From the NCBI GenBank assembly GCA_003445475.1, contig DMDP01000082.1:1-5196 (forward strand): a stretch of DNA of 5,196 nt, in the 5' to 3' direction. Numbering within the stretch: the first letter of the stretch is position 1; each line of letters starts with the position of its first letter. Of the stretch, positions 1 to 5,196 are shown piece after piece. The DNA comes from Peptococcaceae bacterium (lineage in GTDB: Bacteria; Bacillota; Desulfotomaculia; Desulfotomaculales; UBA12532). The position numbers were made by a program, and so were the translations under genes. Under the pieces are notes generated by a model that was given only the letters and a program-made list of their open reading frames with translations, had not been told where the DNA came from and ran no database searches.

Positions 1-258
1 GTGATCGCGCAGGCCGTGTCCGTCCCGACCATCGGCATCGGGGCCGGACCGTATTGCGACGGCCAGGTCCTGGTCACGCACGACCTCCGGGGTCTTTACG
101 GCGGGTTCACACCGCGCTTCGTCAAGCAGTACGCCAACCTGCACGCGCAGATTGCCGAAGCGCTGGCCCAATACCGGAGGGAGGTCGTGGAGGGCGCCTT
201 CCCCGGCGAAGAGCACGGGTTTACCATGCCCGAGGAAGCCCTCGCAGAGCTGAAGTAG
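1..258 (+). CDS. panB: 3-methyl-2-oxobutanoate hydroxymethyltransferase (PanB), C-terminal part
   Basis: PanB (ketopantoate hydroxymethyltransferase) adds a hydroxymethyl group from 5,10-methylene-tetrahydrofolate to 2-oxoisovalerate. This is the first committed step towards pantothenate, in the cytosol. Only the last 85 residues are in the window. They show the family's late-barrel signature: PTIGIGAG (about residues 9-16), then [14 protein letters not shown], then FVKQYANL and the near-terminal FPGEEHGF. The usual length is about 260-280 aa, so roughly two thirds, including the catalytic glutamate and the metal-binding residues, lie upstream. The GTG at base 1 is simply where the window cuts and is read as an internal valine, not a start. 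The stop TAG is at 256-258, and panC starts 11 nt later, so the two are surely co-transcribed. The operon promoter is outside the window. Identification is secure from motifs and context. Confidence 0.96.
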   Translation: MIAQAVSVPTIGIGAGPYCDGQVLVTHDLRGLYGGFTPRFVKQYANLHAQIAEALAQYRREVVEGAFPGEEHGFTMPEEALAELK

Positions 259-269
259 GGGGGAGATCG

Positions 270-1127
270 GTGAGGGTCTGCCACACCGTACGGGAGGTGC
301 GGGACTTCGTCCGCGCGGCGCGGGCGGAGGGATTGGTCGGCCTCGTGCCGACCATGGGATACTTTCACGACGGACACCTGGCGCTGATGCACCGGGCGCG
401 CTCAGAATGCCGCACGGTGGTGGTGAGCATCTACGTCAACCCGCTCCAGTTCGGCCCACGGGAGGACTTCCGCTCCTACCCCCGCGACCCGGAGCGCGAC
501 CTGCGGCTGGCGGAAGGGGCCGGCGTGGATATGGTTTTCATGCCGGACGACGGCGAGATGTACCCGCCGGGCTACGCCACGTACGTGGAAGTGGAGGGAT
601 TGACGGACAAACTTTGCGGCCGCTCCCGCCCGGGCCACTTCCGCGGCGTGGCCACGGTTGTCACCAAGCTCTTCAACATCGTCCGCCCCGACCGTGCCTA
701 CTTCGGGGAAAAAGACTTTCAACAGGCGCTGGTGATCAGGCGGCTGGCCGCCGACCTCAACCTTGACCTTGAAATTATTACGGTGCCCACGGTGCGGGAA
801 CCGGACGGCCTCGCCATGAGTTCGCGCAACGTGTATCTCTCCCCGGCGGAAAGGGAGGCGGCGACGGTCCTGTACAGGAGTCTTGTTAAGGCGCGGGATG
901 CCATTCTTGCCGGCGAGCGCACCCCGGAACGCGTAAGACATATCCTGGCGGCGACCATCGCGGCGGAGCCGCTGGCCGACCTGGACTACGCCGAAGTGTA
1001 CGGACTGCCGTGGCTTGCCGGGCTTGACCGCCTGGAGGGAGAAGTCCTGCTGGCGGTTGCCGCGCGCGTCGGCCGTGCCCGCCTGATCGACAACCTGGTG
1101 GTCAAGGTGCCGCCTGCGGAGGAGTGA
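270..1127 (+). CDS. panC: Pantothenate synthetase (pantoate--beta-alanine ligase)
   Basis: PanC joins pantoate and beta-alanine using ATP, through a pantoyl-adenylate intermediate, to give pantothenate (cytosolic, usually a dimer). The 285-residue product has the full family pattern. PTMG is at 27-30, with the nucleotide-binding HxGH motif as HDGH at 33-36. [12 protein letters not shown] starts at 56, and [15 protein letters not shown] covers 122-136. FGEKDFQQ is at 145-152, and MSSRN (the KMSKS-like loop) is at 183-187. Length is normal for the family (about 280). I chose the GTG at 270 because a G-rich Shine-Dalgarno (GGGGGAG, 259-265) precedes it and because [12 protein letters not shown] is a typical PanC beginning. 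The reading frame stays open back to base 54, but that part lies inside panB in another frame and does not resemble PanC. It sits between panB and panD, 4 nt before panD, so it is part of a panBCD operon. No defect is seen. Confidence 0.97.
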   Translation: MRVCHTVREVRDFVRAARAEGLVGLVPTMGYFHDGHLALMHRARSECRTVVVSIYVNPLQFGPREDFRSYPRDPERDLRLAEGAGVDMVFMPDDGEMYPPGYATYVEVEGLTDKLCGRSRPGHFRGVATVVTKLFNIVRPDRAYFGEKDFQQALVIRRLAADLNLDLEIITVPTVREPDGLAMSSRNVYLSPAEREAATVLYRSLVKARDAILAGERTPERVRHILAATIAAEPLADLDYAEVYGLPWLAGLDRLEGEVLLAVAARVGRARLIDNLVVKVPPAEE

Positions 1128-1131
1128 TATC

Positions 1132-1488
1132 GTGCTTCTGACCATGCTCAAGTGCAAAATCCACCGGGCCACCGTGACCGGTACAGACCTGAACTACGCC
1201 GGCAGCATCACCATCGACGAGGAACTCATGCGCCTGGCCGACATCCTGCCGCACGAACAGGTGCACGTGCTCAACCTGGCCAACGGGGCGCGCTTCGAAA
1301 CGTACGCCATCCCGGGGCCGGCAGGCTCCGGTGTCGTGCAGGTCAACGGTGCGGCGGCGCGCCTGGCCGCGCCGGGCGACAAGGTCATCGTCCTCGCCTA
1401 CGTGCTGCTTCCCGACCGGGAGGCGCGGGCGTTCGTTCCCCGGATCGTCCAGGTGGATGAGGAGAACCACCCCACTTCTCAATTCTAG
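1132..1488 (+). CDS. panD: Aspartate 1-decarboxylase (pyruvoyl-dependent PanD proenzyme)
   Basis: PanD decarboxylates L-aspartate to beta-alanine, the second substrate of PanC. The 118-aa proenzyme cleaves itself between Gly24 and Ser25, and Ser25 becomes the pyruvoyl cofactor. Both are present (YAGSITIDE, 22-30). The other known functional residues keep their standard numbers: Lys9, His11, Arg54, Thr57, Tyr58 and Asn72, followed by GAAARL. That numbering supports the GTG start at 1132 ([13 protein letters not shown]) over the in-frame ATG at 1144. A strong Shine-Dalgarno, GGAGGAG at 1118-1124, lies 7 nt before it and within the last codons of panC, so the two genes are probably translationally coupled. 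The stop TAG (1486-1488) overlaps the stop of the convergent oxidoreductase gene. An autocleaving PanD without visible panM/panZ is usual outside enterobacteria. No defect is seen. Confidence 0.97.
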   Translation: MLLTMLKCKIHRATVTGTDLNYAGSITIDEELMRLADILPHEQVHVLNLANGARFETYAIPGPAGSGVVQVNGAAARLAAPGDKVIVLAYVLLPDREARAFVPRIVQVDEENHPTSQF

Positions 1489-3425
1489 ATCTGGCTGGCG
1501 ACACGGAAGGCCTCGTGGATGGCGTCGATTATCCGGCGGGGCTTGGCGCAGTCGCCGACCGTGTAAAAGGCCATCCCACCCGTTTGGCCGAGCGATCTGA
1601 CAAACTCGAGGTTGGGCGTGGCGCCGACCGCGATCACCACGTTATCGATGTCCCCGATCTTTTCGACCCGGCCTTCCCTCTCCACGACAACCCCGTCCGC
1701 CTCTATGCCCTGCACCTTGGCACCGGTCAGGATGCGGACCTTTTTCCGGTCCAGCCTTTCCAGTAAGAGGGCCCTGGTCAGCGGCCCGACGTCGGTGGCT
1801 ACGTCGGGCATCATCTCCACCACGGTTACGTCTTTCCCCCGGTCGGCCAGGAATTCGGCCGTCTCGCACCCCACGAGCCCGCCGCCGACGACCAGTACCT
1901 TTTGGCCGACGGGGACCTTGTCGTCCAGCACGTCCCAGGCGGGGACCACGTGGTCCATTTCGATCCCCGGTATGGCCGGCATCGCCGGGATGGCGCCCGT
2001 GGCCACCACGACCGCGTCCGGCTTAACCGCTTCCACGGTACCGGCATCTGCGCCCCTGCCGCGTTCCACGGTTACGCCCAGCTTCGCGACCTGGGTGGTG
2101 AGAAAGTTTTCCAGGTCCTGCATGTCTTCCTTGTGCGGCGGTTTGGTGGCCAGCCGCAACTGTCCTCCCAGGGCTTCGCCGGCTTCGTAAAGGATGACCC
2201 GGTGCCCGCGCAGCGCCGCCACCCTGGCGGCCTCCAGGCCCGCCGGGCCGCCGCCCACGACCAGGACGGTCTTCTTTGCCGCCGCCGGGGCCGGGAAGTC
2301 GTACTCTGCCTCGTGTCCGCACAGCGCGTTGCAGAGGCAGGTAATGTCCAGATCCTTGAACAACCTGTCGATACACCCCTGGTTGCACGCGATGCATTTC
2401 CTGATGTCGTCCGGCCGCCCTTCCGCCGCCTTCCGGGGGAGGTCCGGGTCGGCCAGCAAGGCCCTGCCCATGGCCACCAGATCCGCCTTGCCTTCCTGCA
2501 AGATACGCTCGGCCATGGCCGGGTCCTTGATCCGGCCCACGGCGATTACCGGTACCCGCGCCCCGATCGCCTCCCTAATGGCGGCGGCGTACTGCACGTG
2601 GCACCCCTGGGGAACGGCCATGGGCGGAATGATCATGGCGGATGAGGCGTAAATGCCGGCGGAAACGTGGATGGCGTTCACGCCCGCGTCGACGAGTCTT
2701 TGCGCAAAGACCCCCGTTTCTTCCACCGTGAGGCCGCCCGGGACGAATTCCACGGCGCTCAAGCGGTAGATAACCGGGAAATCCGGGCCGACCTTTTCTC
2801 TCACTTTGGCGACGACTTCCAGCGGGAAGCGCATCCGGTTTTCCAGGGGCCCGCCGTACGCATCGGTACGCCTGTTGCTGAGCGGGGAGAGAAACTGGTT
2901 GATCAGGTAACCGTGCGCGCCGTGGACCTCCACCGCGTCGAAGCCCGCCTCCTTGGCACGGCGCGCGGCCTCCCCGAAAGCGTCCACCAGCGCCCGGATC
3001 TCTTCCACCGTCAACTCCCTGGGCACCTCCTGGTCTTCGGCCCACGGGATGGGCGAGGGGGCGACAATGGGGCTACCCGTCACCTTGGAGGAGGTCTGTC
3101 TCCCCGCATGGTAGAGCTGGATGGCGATTTTTGCCCCGTGCGCGTGCACCGTGTCGGCCAGGGTGCGCAAGCCCGGGATAAGGTCGTCCGTGTAAATGCC
3201 AAGTTGGCGCGAAAAGCCCCTGCCGCCCGGGTGTACGTACGTTGCCTCCACGATGATCAGGCCCACACCGCCTCTGGCCCTGGCCGCGTGGTAAGCCTTG
3301 AGGCGTTCGGTTACGGCCCCGTCATCCGTCGCGTAGTTCGTGACCATCGGGGGCATGACGATGCGGTTTTTAAGTTGCATGGTACCGATCTGCACCGGCT
3401 CGAAAAGCTTAATAAAACGGTTCAC
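1485..3425 (-). CDS. FMN/FAD/4Fe-4S NAD(P)H-dependent ene-reductase (enoate reductase / 2,4-dienoyl-CoA reductase family)
   Basis: A 646-residue cytosolic flavoprotein with two modules. Residues 1-335 form an old-yellow-enzyme TIM barrel: KNRIVMPPM (19-27), IQLYHAGRQ with Gln103, the HxxH substrate pair and tyrosine in HGAHGY (His168, His171, Tyr173), [15 protein letters not shown] (178-192), Arg221 and GR at 297-298. A 4Fe-4S motif C-x2-C-x3-C-x11-C follows (Cys344, 347, 351, 363). Residues 386-646 are the FAD/NAD(P)H half, with two dinucleotide-binding glycine motifs (391-396 and 514-519), VVATGAIP (473-480) and a closing TVGD (622-625). The family passes hydride from NAD(P)H via FAD, the cluster and FMN to an activated C=C bond. 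Enoates, dienoyl-CoAs and enones are all possible substrates. The HxxH pair favours enoate-reductase or YqjM-like chemistry over strict FadH. The GTG start at 3425 has a Shine-Dalgarno GGGGTGA (3432-3438, minus strand) 6 nt away. The gene stands alone, divergent from nadA and convergent with panD. The family is secure; the substrate is unknown. Confidence 0.93.
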   Translation of the reverse strand: MNRFIKLFEPVQIGTMQLKNRIVMPPMVTNYATDDGAVTERLKAYHAARARGGVGLIIVEATYVHPGGRGFSRQLGIYTDDLIPGLRTLADTVHAHGAKIAIQLYHAGRQTSSKVTGSPIVAPSPIPWAEDQEVPRELTVEEIRALVDAFGEAARRAKEAGFDAVEVHGAHGYLINQFLSPLSNRRTDAYGGPLENRMRFPLEVVAKVREKVGPDFPVIYRLSAVEFVPGGLTVEETGVFAQRLVDAGVNAIHVSAGIYASSAMIIPPMAVPQGCHVQYAAAIREAIGARVPVIAVGRIKDPAMAERILQEGKADLVAMGRALLADPDLPRKAAEGRPDDIRKCIACNQGCIDRLFKDLDITCLCNALCGHEAEYDFPAPAAAKKTVLVVGGGPAGLEAARVAALRGHRVILYEAGEALGGQLRLATKPPHKEDMQDLENFLTTQVAKLGVTVERGRGADAGTVEAVKPDAVVVATGAIPAMPAIPGIEMDHVVPAWDVLDDKVPVGQKVLVVGGGLVGCETAEFLADRGKDVTVVEMMPDVATDVGPLTRALLLERLDRKKVRILTGAKVQGIEADGVVVEREGRVEKIGDIDNVVIAVGATPNLEFVRSLGQTGGMAFYTVGDCAKPRRIIDAIHEAFRVASQI

Positions 3426-3530
3426 GTCGGCTCACCCCTCGGTAAAAAGCTGTCTTGTCGGCGTCTTTCGTATGGTAACCACAATCTGCGAATTAATACA
3501 AGCCCATGACCCCGGGCATGATGCGACAAC

Positions 3531-3559
3531 TTGACAACCATTGGACTTGACCTTAAAAT
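3531..3559 (+). promoter_or_regulatory. Sigma-A type promoter of nadA
   Basis: A perfect -35 box TTGACA (3531-3536) is followed by a 17-nt spacer and a -10 box TAAAAT (3554-3559, five of six consensus bases). Transcription would begin near 3566, leaving a leader of roughly 65 nt before nadA. Two copies of ACTTGAC (3529-3535 and 3545-3551) overlap the -35 box and the spacer. They could serve a repressor such as a niacin-responsive regulator, but I cannot match them to a known operator. No equally good promoter was found on the minus strand for the oxidoreductase gene. Confidence 0.8.
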
Positions 3560-3571
3560 GGCGTTAAGTAT

Positions 3572-3592
3572 GGCCGGGATACGGTCTTTTTT
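3572..3592 (+). terminator. Attenuator-like hairpin with T-tract in the nadA leader
   Basis: GGCCG (3572-3576) can pair with CGGTC (3582-3586) around a 5-nt loop, including one G-T pair, and six T residues follow directly (3587-3592). This is the layout of a weak intrinsic terminator placed between the nadA promoter and the gene. The stem is only 5 bp, so it may be partial, conditional or accidental. I found no clear anti-terminator partner or known riboswitch fold. Confidence 0.3.
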
Positions 3593-3613
3593 GTTGCCGC
3601 ATGGCCGAAGCAT

Positions 3614-3622
3614 GGGGAGAGG
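3614..3622 (+). promoter_or_regulatory. Ribosome-binding site deciding the nadA start
   Basis: The purine run GGGGAGAGG ends 7 nt before the TTG at 3630, an ideal distance. It overlaps the alternative ATG at 3612, which itself has no good upstream Shine-Dalgarno. This supports TTG 3630 as the nadA start. Confidence 0.7.
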
Positions 3623-3629
3623 CTGCGCG

Positions 3630-4547
3630 TTGACCACGGAGTTTGCCGGCTTGATACGGGCGATCCAGCGGGAGCGGCGGCGCCGGCGGGCCGTTATCCT
3701 GTCTCACTACTACCAGCGTCCGGAGGTGCAGGATATCGCCGACTGTCTCGGCGATTCGCTGGAGCTGGCCAGGTGGGCGGCCGGGACGGACGCCGACGTC
3801 ATCGTTTTCTGCGGCGTGCACTTCATGGCCGAAAGTGCGGCCATCCTCTCGCCGGACAAGATAGTGCTCCTTCCCGAGATCACCGCCGGTTGCCCGATGG
3901 CGGACATGGTGACGGCGGAAGCGTTGCGGGCCAAAAAGGCGGAGTTACCCGGCTACGAAGTCGTGGCCTACGTCAATACGTCGGCGGAGGTAAAAGCGGA
4001 AGCCGACATCTGCTGCACCTCGGCCAACGTTATCAAGGTTATCCAATCCCTGCCCCCGGAAAAGCCGATTCTCTTTGTGCCGGACGCCAACCTGGCACGG
4101 TATGCGGCGAGGAAAACCGGTCGAGAGATCGTCCCCTGGCCGGGATACTGCAGCGTGCACGACCAGTTGCGGGCGCAAGACATTATCCGGGCGAAGGCGG
4201 CGCACCCGGGGGCGGCGGTGCTGGTGCACCCCGAATGCCGGGAAGAGGTAATTGAGATCGCGGACGAAGTGGCCAGCACCTCGGGTATGTTGCGCTACGC
4301 GGCGAACAGCGACCGGCGGGAGTTCATTATCGGCACCGAAGAAGGGCTCCTGTACAGGCTCCGGCAAGAGTGTCCGGGCAAGGAGTTCCACCTGGCTTCC
4401 CCGCACCTGGTGTGCGACAGCATGAAACTCACCACGCTCGAGAAAGTGCTGCGCGCGCTCGAAACGCTCGAACCGCGCGTCACCGTTGCACCTGATGTCA
4501 GGCGCCGCGCCCTCCAGGCGCTCGAGCGGATGCTGAACCTCACCTGA
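3630..4547 (+). CDS. nadA: Quinolinate synthase NadA (4Fe-4S)
   Basis: NadA condenses iminoaspartate with dihydroxyacetone phosphate to quinolinate, the precursor of NAD, using an oxygen-sensitive 4Fe-4S cluster with one open iron site. The 305-residue product shows the short-form family pattern. HYYQ is at 26-29 with the catalytic tyrosine, DIADCLGDSLELAR follows, and GVHFMAESA is at 62-70. Also present are YVNTSAEVKA (114-123), HPEC (200-203) and TSGM (217-220). The three cluster cysteines fit Cys88 (TAGCPMADM), Cys174 (WPGYCSVHD) and Cys262 (VCDSMKLTTLEKV). The start is TTG at 3630: it has a good Shine-Dalgarno and gives the usual length. The frame is open back to 3531, but that point is the -35 box, so residues from there cannot be translated from this promoter. 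ATG 3612 (311 aa) is the second choice. nadB and nadC, its usual partners, are not adjacent, and the downstream neighbour is a TnpB gene. Function is secure. Confidence 0.95.
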   Translation: MTTEFAGLIRAIQRERRRRRAVILSHYYQRPEVQDIADCLGDSLELARWAAGTDADVIVFCGVHFMAESAAILSPDKIVLLPEITAGCPMADMVTAEALRAKKAELPGYEVVAYVNTSAEVKAEADICCTSANVIKVIQSLPPEKPILFVPDANLARYAARKTGREIVPWPGYCSVHDQLRAQDIIRAKAAHPGAAVLVHPECREEVIEIADEVASTSGMLRYAANSDRREFIIGTEEGLLYRLRQECPGKEFHLASPHLVCDSMKLTTLEKVLRALETLEPRVTVAPDVRRRALQALERMLNLT

Positions 4548-4618
4548 TGCCCCGTACGCCAAAACCCGGCATGCCGTTCGTGACCCGGCCGGCCCCGATC
4601 GGCAATTTAAACGGAGGT

Positions 4619-4649
4619 TTGCAACAGCTTCAAGAAACCCTACTATAAT
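4619..4649 (+). promoter_or_regulatory. Candidate promoter upstream of tnpB
   Basis: A perfect TATAAT (4644-4649) is preceded by TTGCAA (4619-4624), four of six -35 bases, with a long 19-nt spacer. It points towards the TnpB gene and would start transcription near 4656. A TTGACA (4649-4654) overlaps the end of the TATAAT box but has no good -10 at the right distance. The match is moderate and chance in AT-rich DNA is possible. Confidence 0.4.
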
Positions 4650-4706
4650 TGACAAAATCTTACTGTTCTGCCACCATAAAAATACGGAACTTCTATCCAT
4701 ACTTCG

Positions 4707-4745
4707 TTTTCTGCCGGTCTGTACGGTGCGAGGGGCGGCAGGAAA
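4707..4745 (+). repeat. Inverted repeat (hairpin) upstream of tnpB
   Basis: TTTTCTGCCG (4707-4716) pairs with CGGCAGGAAA (4736-4745) as a continuous 10-bp stem with one G-T pair and a 19-nt loop. It ends 31 nt before the tnpB start. Subterminal imperfect hairpins are recognised as single strands by the TnpA transposase at the ends of IS200/IS605 elements, so this may be part of the left end. It could instead be a leader structure limiting tnpB translation, and it lacks a T-tract, so it is not a terminator. Confidence 0.45.
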
Positions 4746-4776
4746 ATCCGGCAGGGCTTCCGGGAACTGATAAGGG

Positions 4777-5196
4777 ATGCCGAAGAAGCAGGAAAAGGAC
4801 AAATTTAGCTTTACAGTATGCGGGGAGTTTTTTCCGGAACTTTACCCGGCCTTTCGTTCACAGAAATGGAGCCGTGGCGAGGCAGATCCGCTGGCCACGG
4901 AGATGCGGCTCTTTTGCGCGTGCCGGCGGTGGGCCTTTAACCGGCTCTTAGAGGGTGCTTCCCGCGATGAAATCAAGAAGCTGGGGCAGGAACTCTTCGG
5001 CCTCAATTCCCGCTACGCAGACGACGCGCGGCTCAAGGCGCAGGCCGTTTTGGACTCCCGGAAGGAGTTGTTGGAAATTGAAATTGAGGAGACGGAAAAG
5101 AAGCTAGGCCGGGCAAGGAAGAAGCTCGGTGTCGCCATGAGGAAGCTGGCGAAGGCAGAGGAAAAGGGCGCTACCCCGGACGTTGTGGAAAGGCTC
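4777..5196 (+). CDS. tnpB: TnpB-type protein (IS200/IS605 OrfB family, RNA-guided nuclease relative), N-terminal part
   Basis: The frame is open from ATG 4777 to the window end (140 codons, no stop), so this is the start of a larger gene. In-frame TGA and TAA at 4768-4773 stand just before the ATG, which fixes the start. The Shine-Dalgarno is poor: only AGGG directly abutting the ATG. Landmarks are MRLFCACRRWAFNRLLEGASR (43 onward), then FGLNSRYADDARLKAQAVLDSRKEL (74-98). These match the helical N-terminal region of TnpB/OrfB proteins as I know them, where NSRYADDA and a following QA-x-x-S are typical. A long Lys/Glu-rich helix, probably coiled coil, follows at about 98-130. TnpB proteins are RNA-guided DNA nucleases that help the element persist. 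The RuvC catalytic residues and zinc ribbon would lie beyond the window, so activity cannot be judged. No TnpA gene is visible upstream, so the element is TnpB-only or has tnpA elsewhere. Confidence 0.8.
   Translation, partial: MPKKQEKDKFSFTVCGEFFPELYPAFRSQKWSRGEADPLATEMRLFCACRRWAFNRLLEGASRDEIKKLGQELFGLNSRYADDARLKAQAVLDSRKELLEIEIEETEKKLGRARKKLGVAMRKLAKAEEKGATPDVVERL

Larger units (their letters stand above)
4548..4776. other. Non-coding region between nadA and tnpB, probably holding the left edge of an insertion element
   Basis: Bases 4548-4605 are GC-rich with short palindromes (CGGCATGCCG at 4567-4576, GGCCGGCC at 4587-4594) but no T-run, so no convincing nadA terminator is present. From about 4605 to 4710 the composition is clearly AT-richer, unlike the flanking genes. 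A TTAC tetranucleotide (4660-4663), the cleavage-site sequence used by some IS200/IS605 elements, occurs 43 nt before the inverted repeat at 4707-4745. The exact boundary of the inserted DNA cannot be fixed by reading. Confidence 0.45.

Noticed and set aside
1..3. GTG at the first base as the start of an 85-residue gene
   Set aside because: The sequence is the interior of PanB and the codon is an ordinary valine at the window edge.
402..1172. 256-codon open frame on the minus strand opposite panC
   Set aside because: It is fully antisense to a secure panC, its product is rich in Arg/His/Val without a recognisable domain, and such frames are common opposite GC-rich genes.
2667..3509. 280-codon open frame on the plus strand opposite the ene-reductase
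   Set aside because: It lies antisense to well-conserved flavoenzyme motifs, and its translation has no family features. The 1902-2645 plus-strand frame is rejected for the same reason.
3426..3540. Promoter for the ene-reductase on the minus strand
   Set aside because: The best pair (TTGTAT with TACCAT, 18-nt spacer) matches consensus poorly. A promoter must exist here or further upstream, but I cannot support a specific one.
4548..4610. Intrinsic terminator for nadA
   Set aside because: Short GC palindromes are present, but no stem is followed by a T-run. TGCCG (4572-4576) can pair with CGGCA (4600-4604), but only AATTTAA follows.
3945..4802. 285-codon minus-strand open frame over nadA and the following spacer
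   Set aside because: Most of it mirrors nadA, and the part over the spacer has no recognisable protein signature or ribosome-binding site.
4649..4951. 100-codon plus-strand open frame overlapping the start of tnpB
   Set aside because: It is in a different frame from the TnpB-like sequence, starts before the hairpin, and its product has no recognisable motif.

Overview
The window comes from a GC-rich bacterial chromosome with strong Shine-Dalgarno sites and frequent GTG/TTG starts. The closely packed panBCD order, a clostridial-style flavin/iron-sulfur ene-reductase, a short (about 305 aa) quinolinate synthase and a TnpB of the kind common in thermophilic clostridia together suggest a GC-rich anaerobic Firmicute (Desulfotomaculum/Moorella/Desulforudis-like). 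That placement is inference from gene style, not a database match.

Layout. Bases 1-1488 (+) hold the end of a pantothenate operon: the C-terminal third of panB, complete panC and complete panD. The gaps are 11 and 4 nt, and the panD ribosome-binding site lies inside the end of panC. Bases 1485-3425 (-) hold one large gene for a two-module oxidoreductase: an old-yellow-enzyme barrel with a 4Fe-4S cysteine cluster, then an FAD/NAD(P)H-binding half. It converges on panD so tightly that both stop codons share one CTAG. Bases 3426-3629 are a divergent intergenic region. It carries a near-consensus sigma-A promoter pointing right and, further down, a hairpin plus T-tract in the nadA leader. Bases 3630-4547 (+) hold nadA, quinolinate synthase, here without nadB or nadC beside it. 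Bases 4548-4776 are non-coding and become AT-richer towards the right, with a perfect TATAAT box and an inverted repeat. Bases 4777-5196 (+) hold the N-terminal 140 residues of a TnpB-type protein that runs off the window, so an IS200/IS605-type (or TnpB-only) element probably begins between nadA and this gene.

How the genes relate. PanB and PanC supply pantoate and pantothenate, and PanD supplies beta-alanine, so this is the route to coenzyme A. NadA makes the quinolinate precursor of NAD. The ene-reductase needs FMN, FAD, NAD(P)H and an iron-sulfur cluster and probably reduces an activated C=C bond; no substrate can be read from the sequence. I see no rRNA, tRNA or CRISPR array. Apart from the TnpB element and the nadA control region, this is ordinary cofactor metabolism, and I do not see an undescribed multi-gene system.
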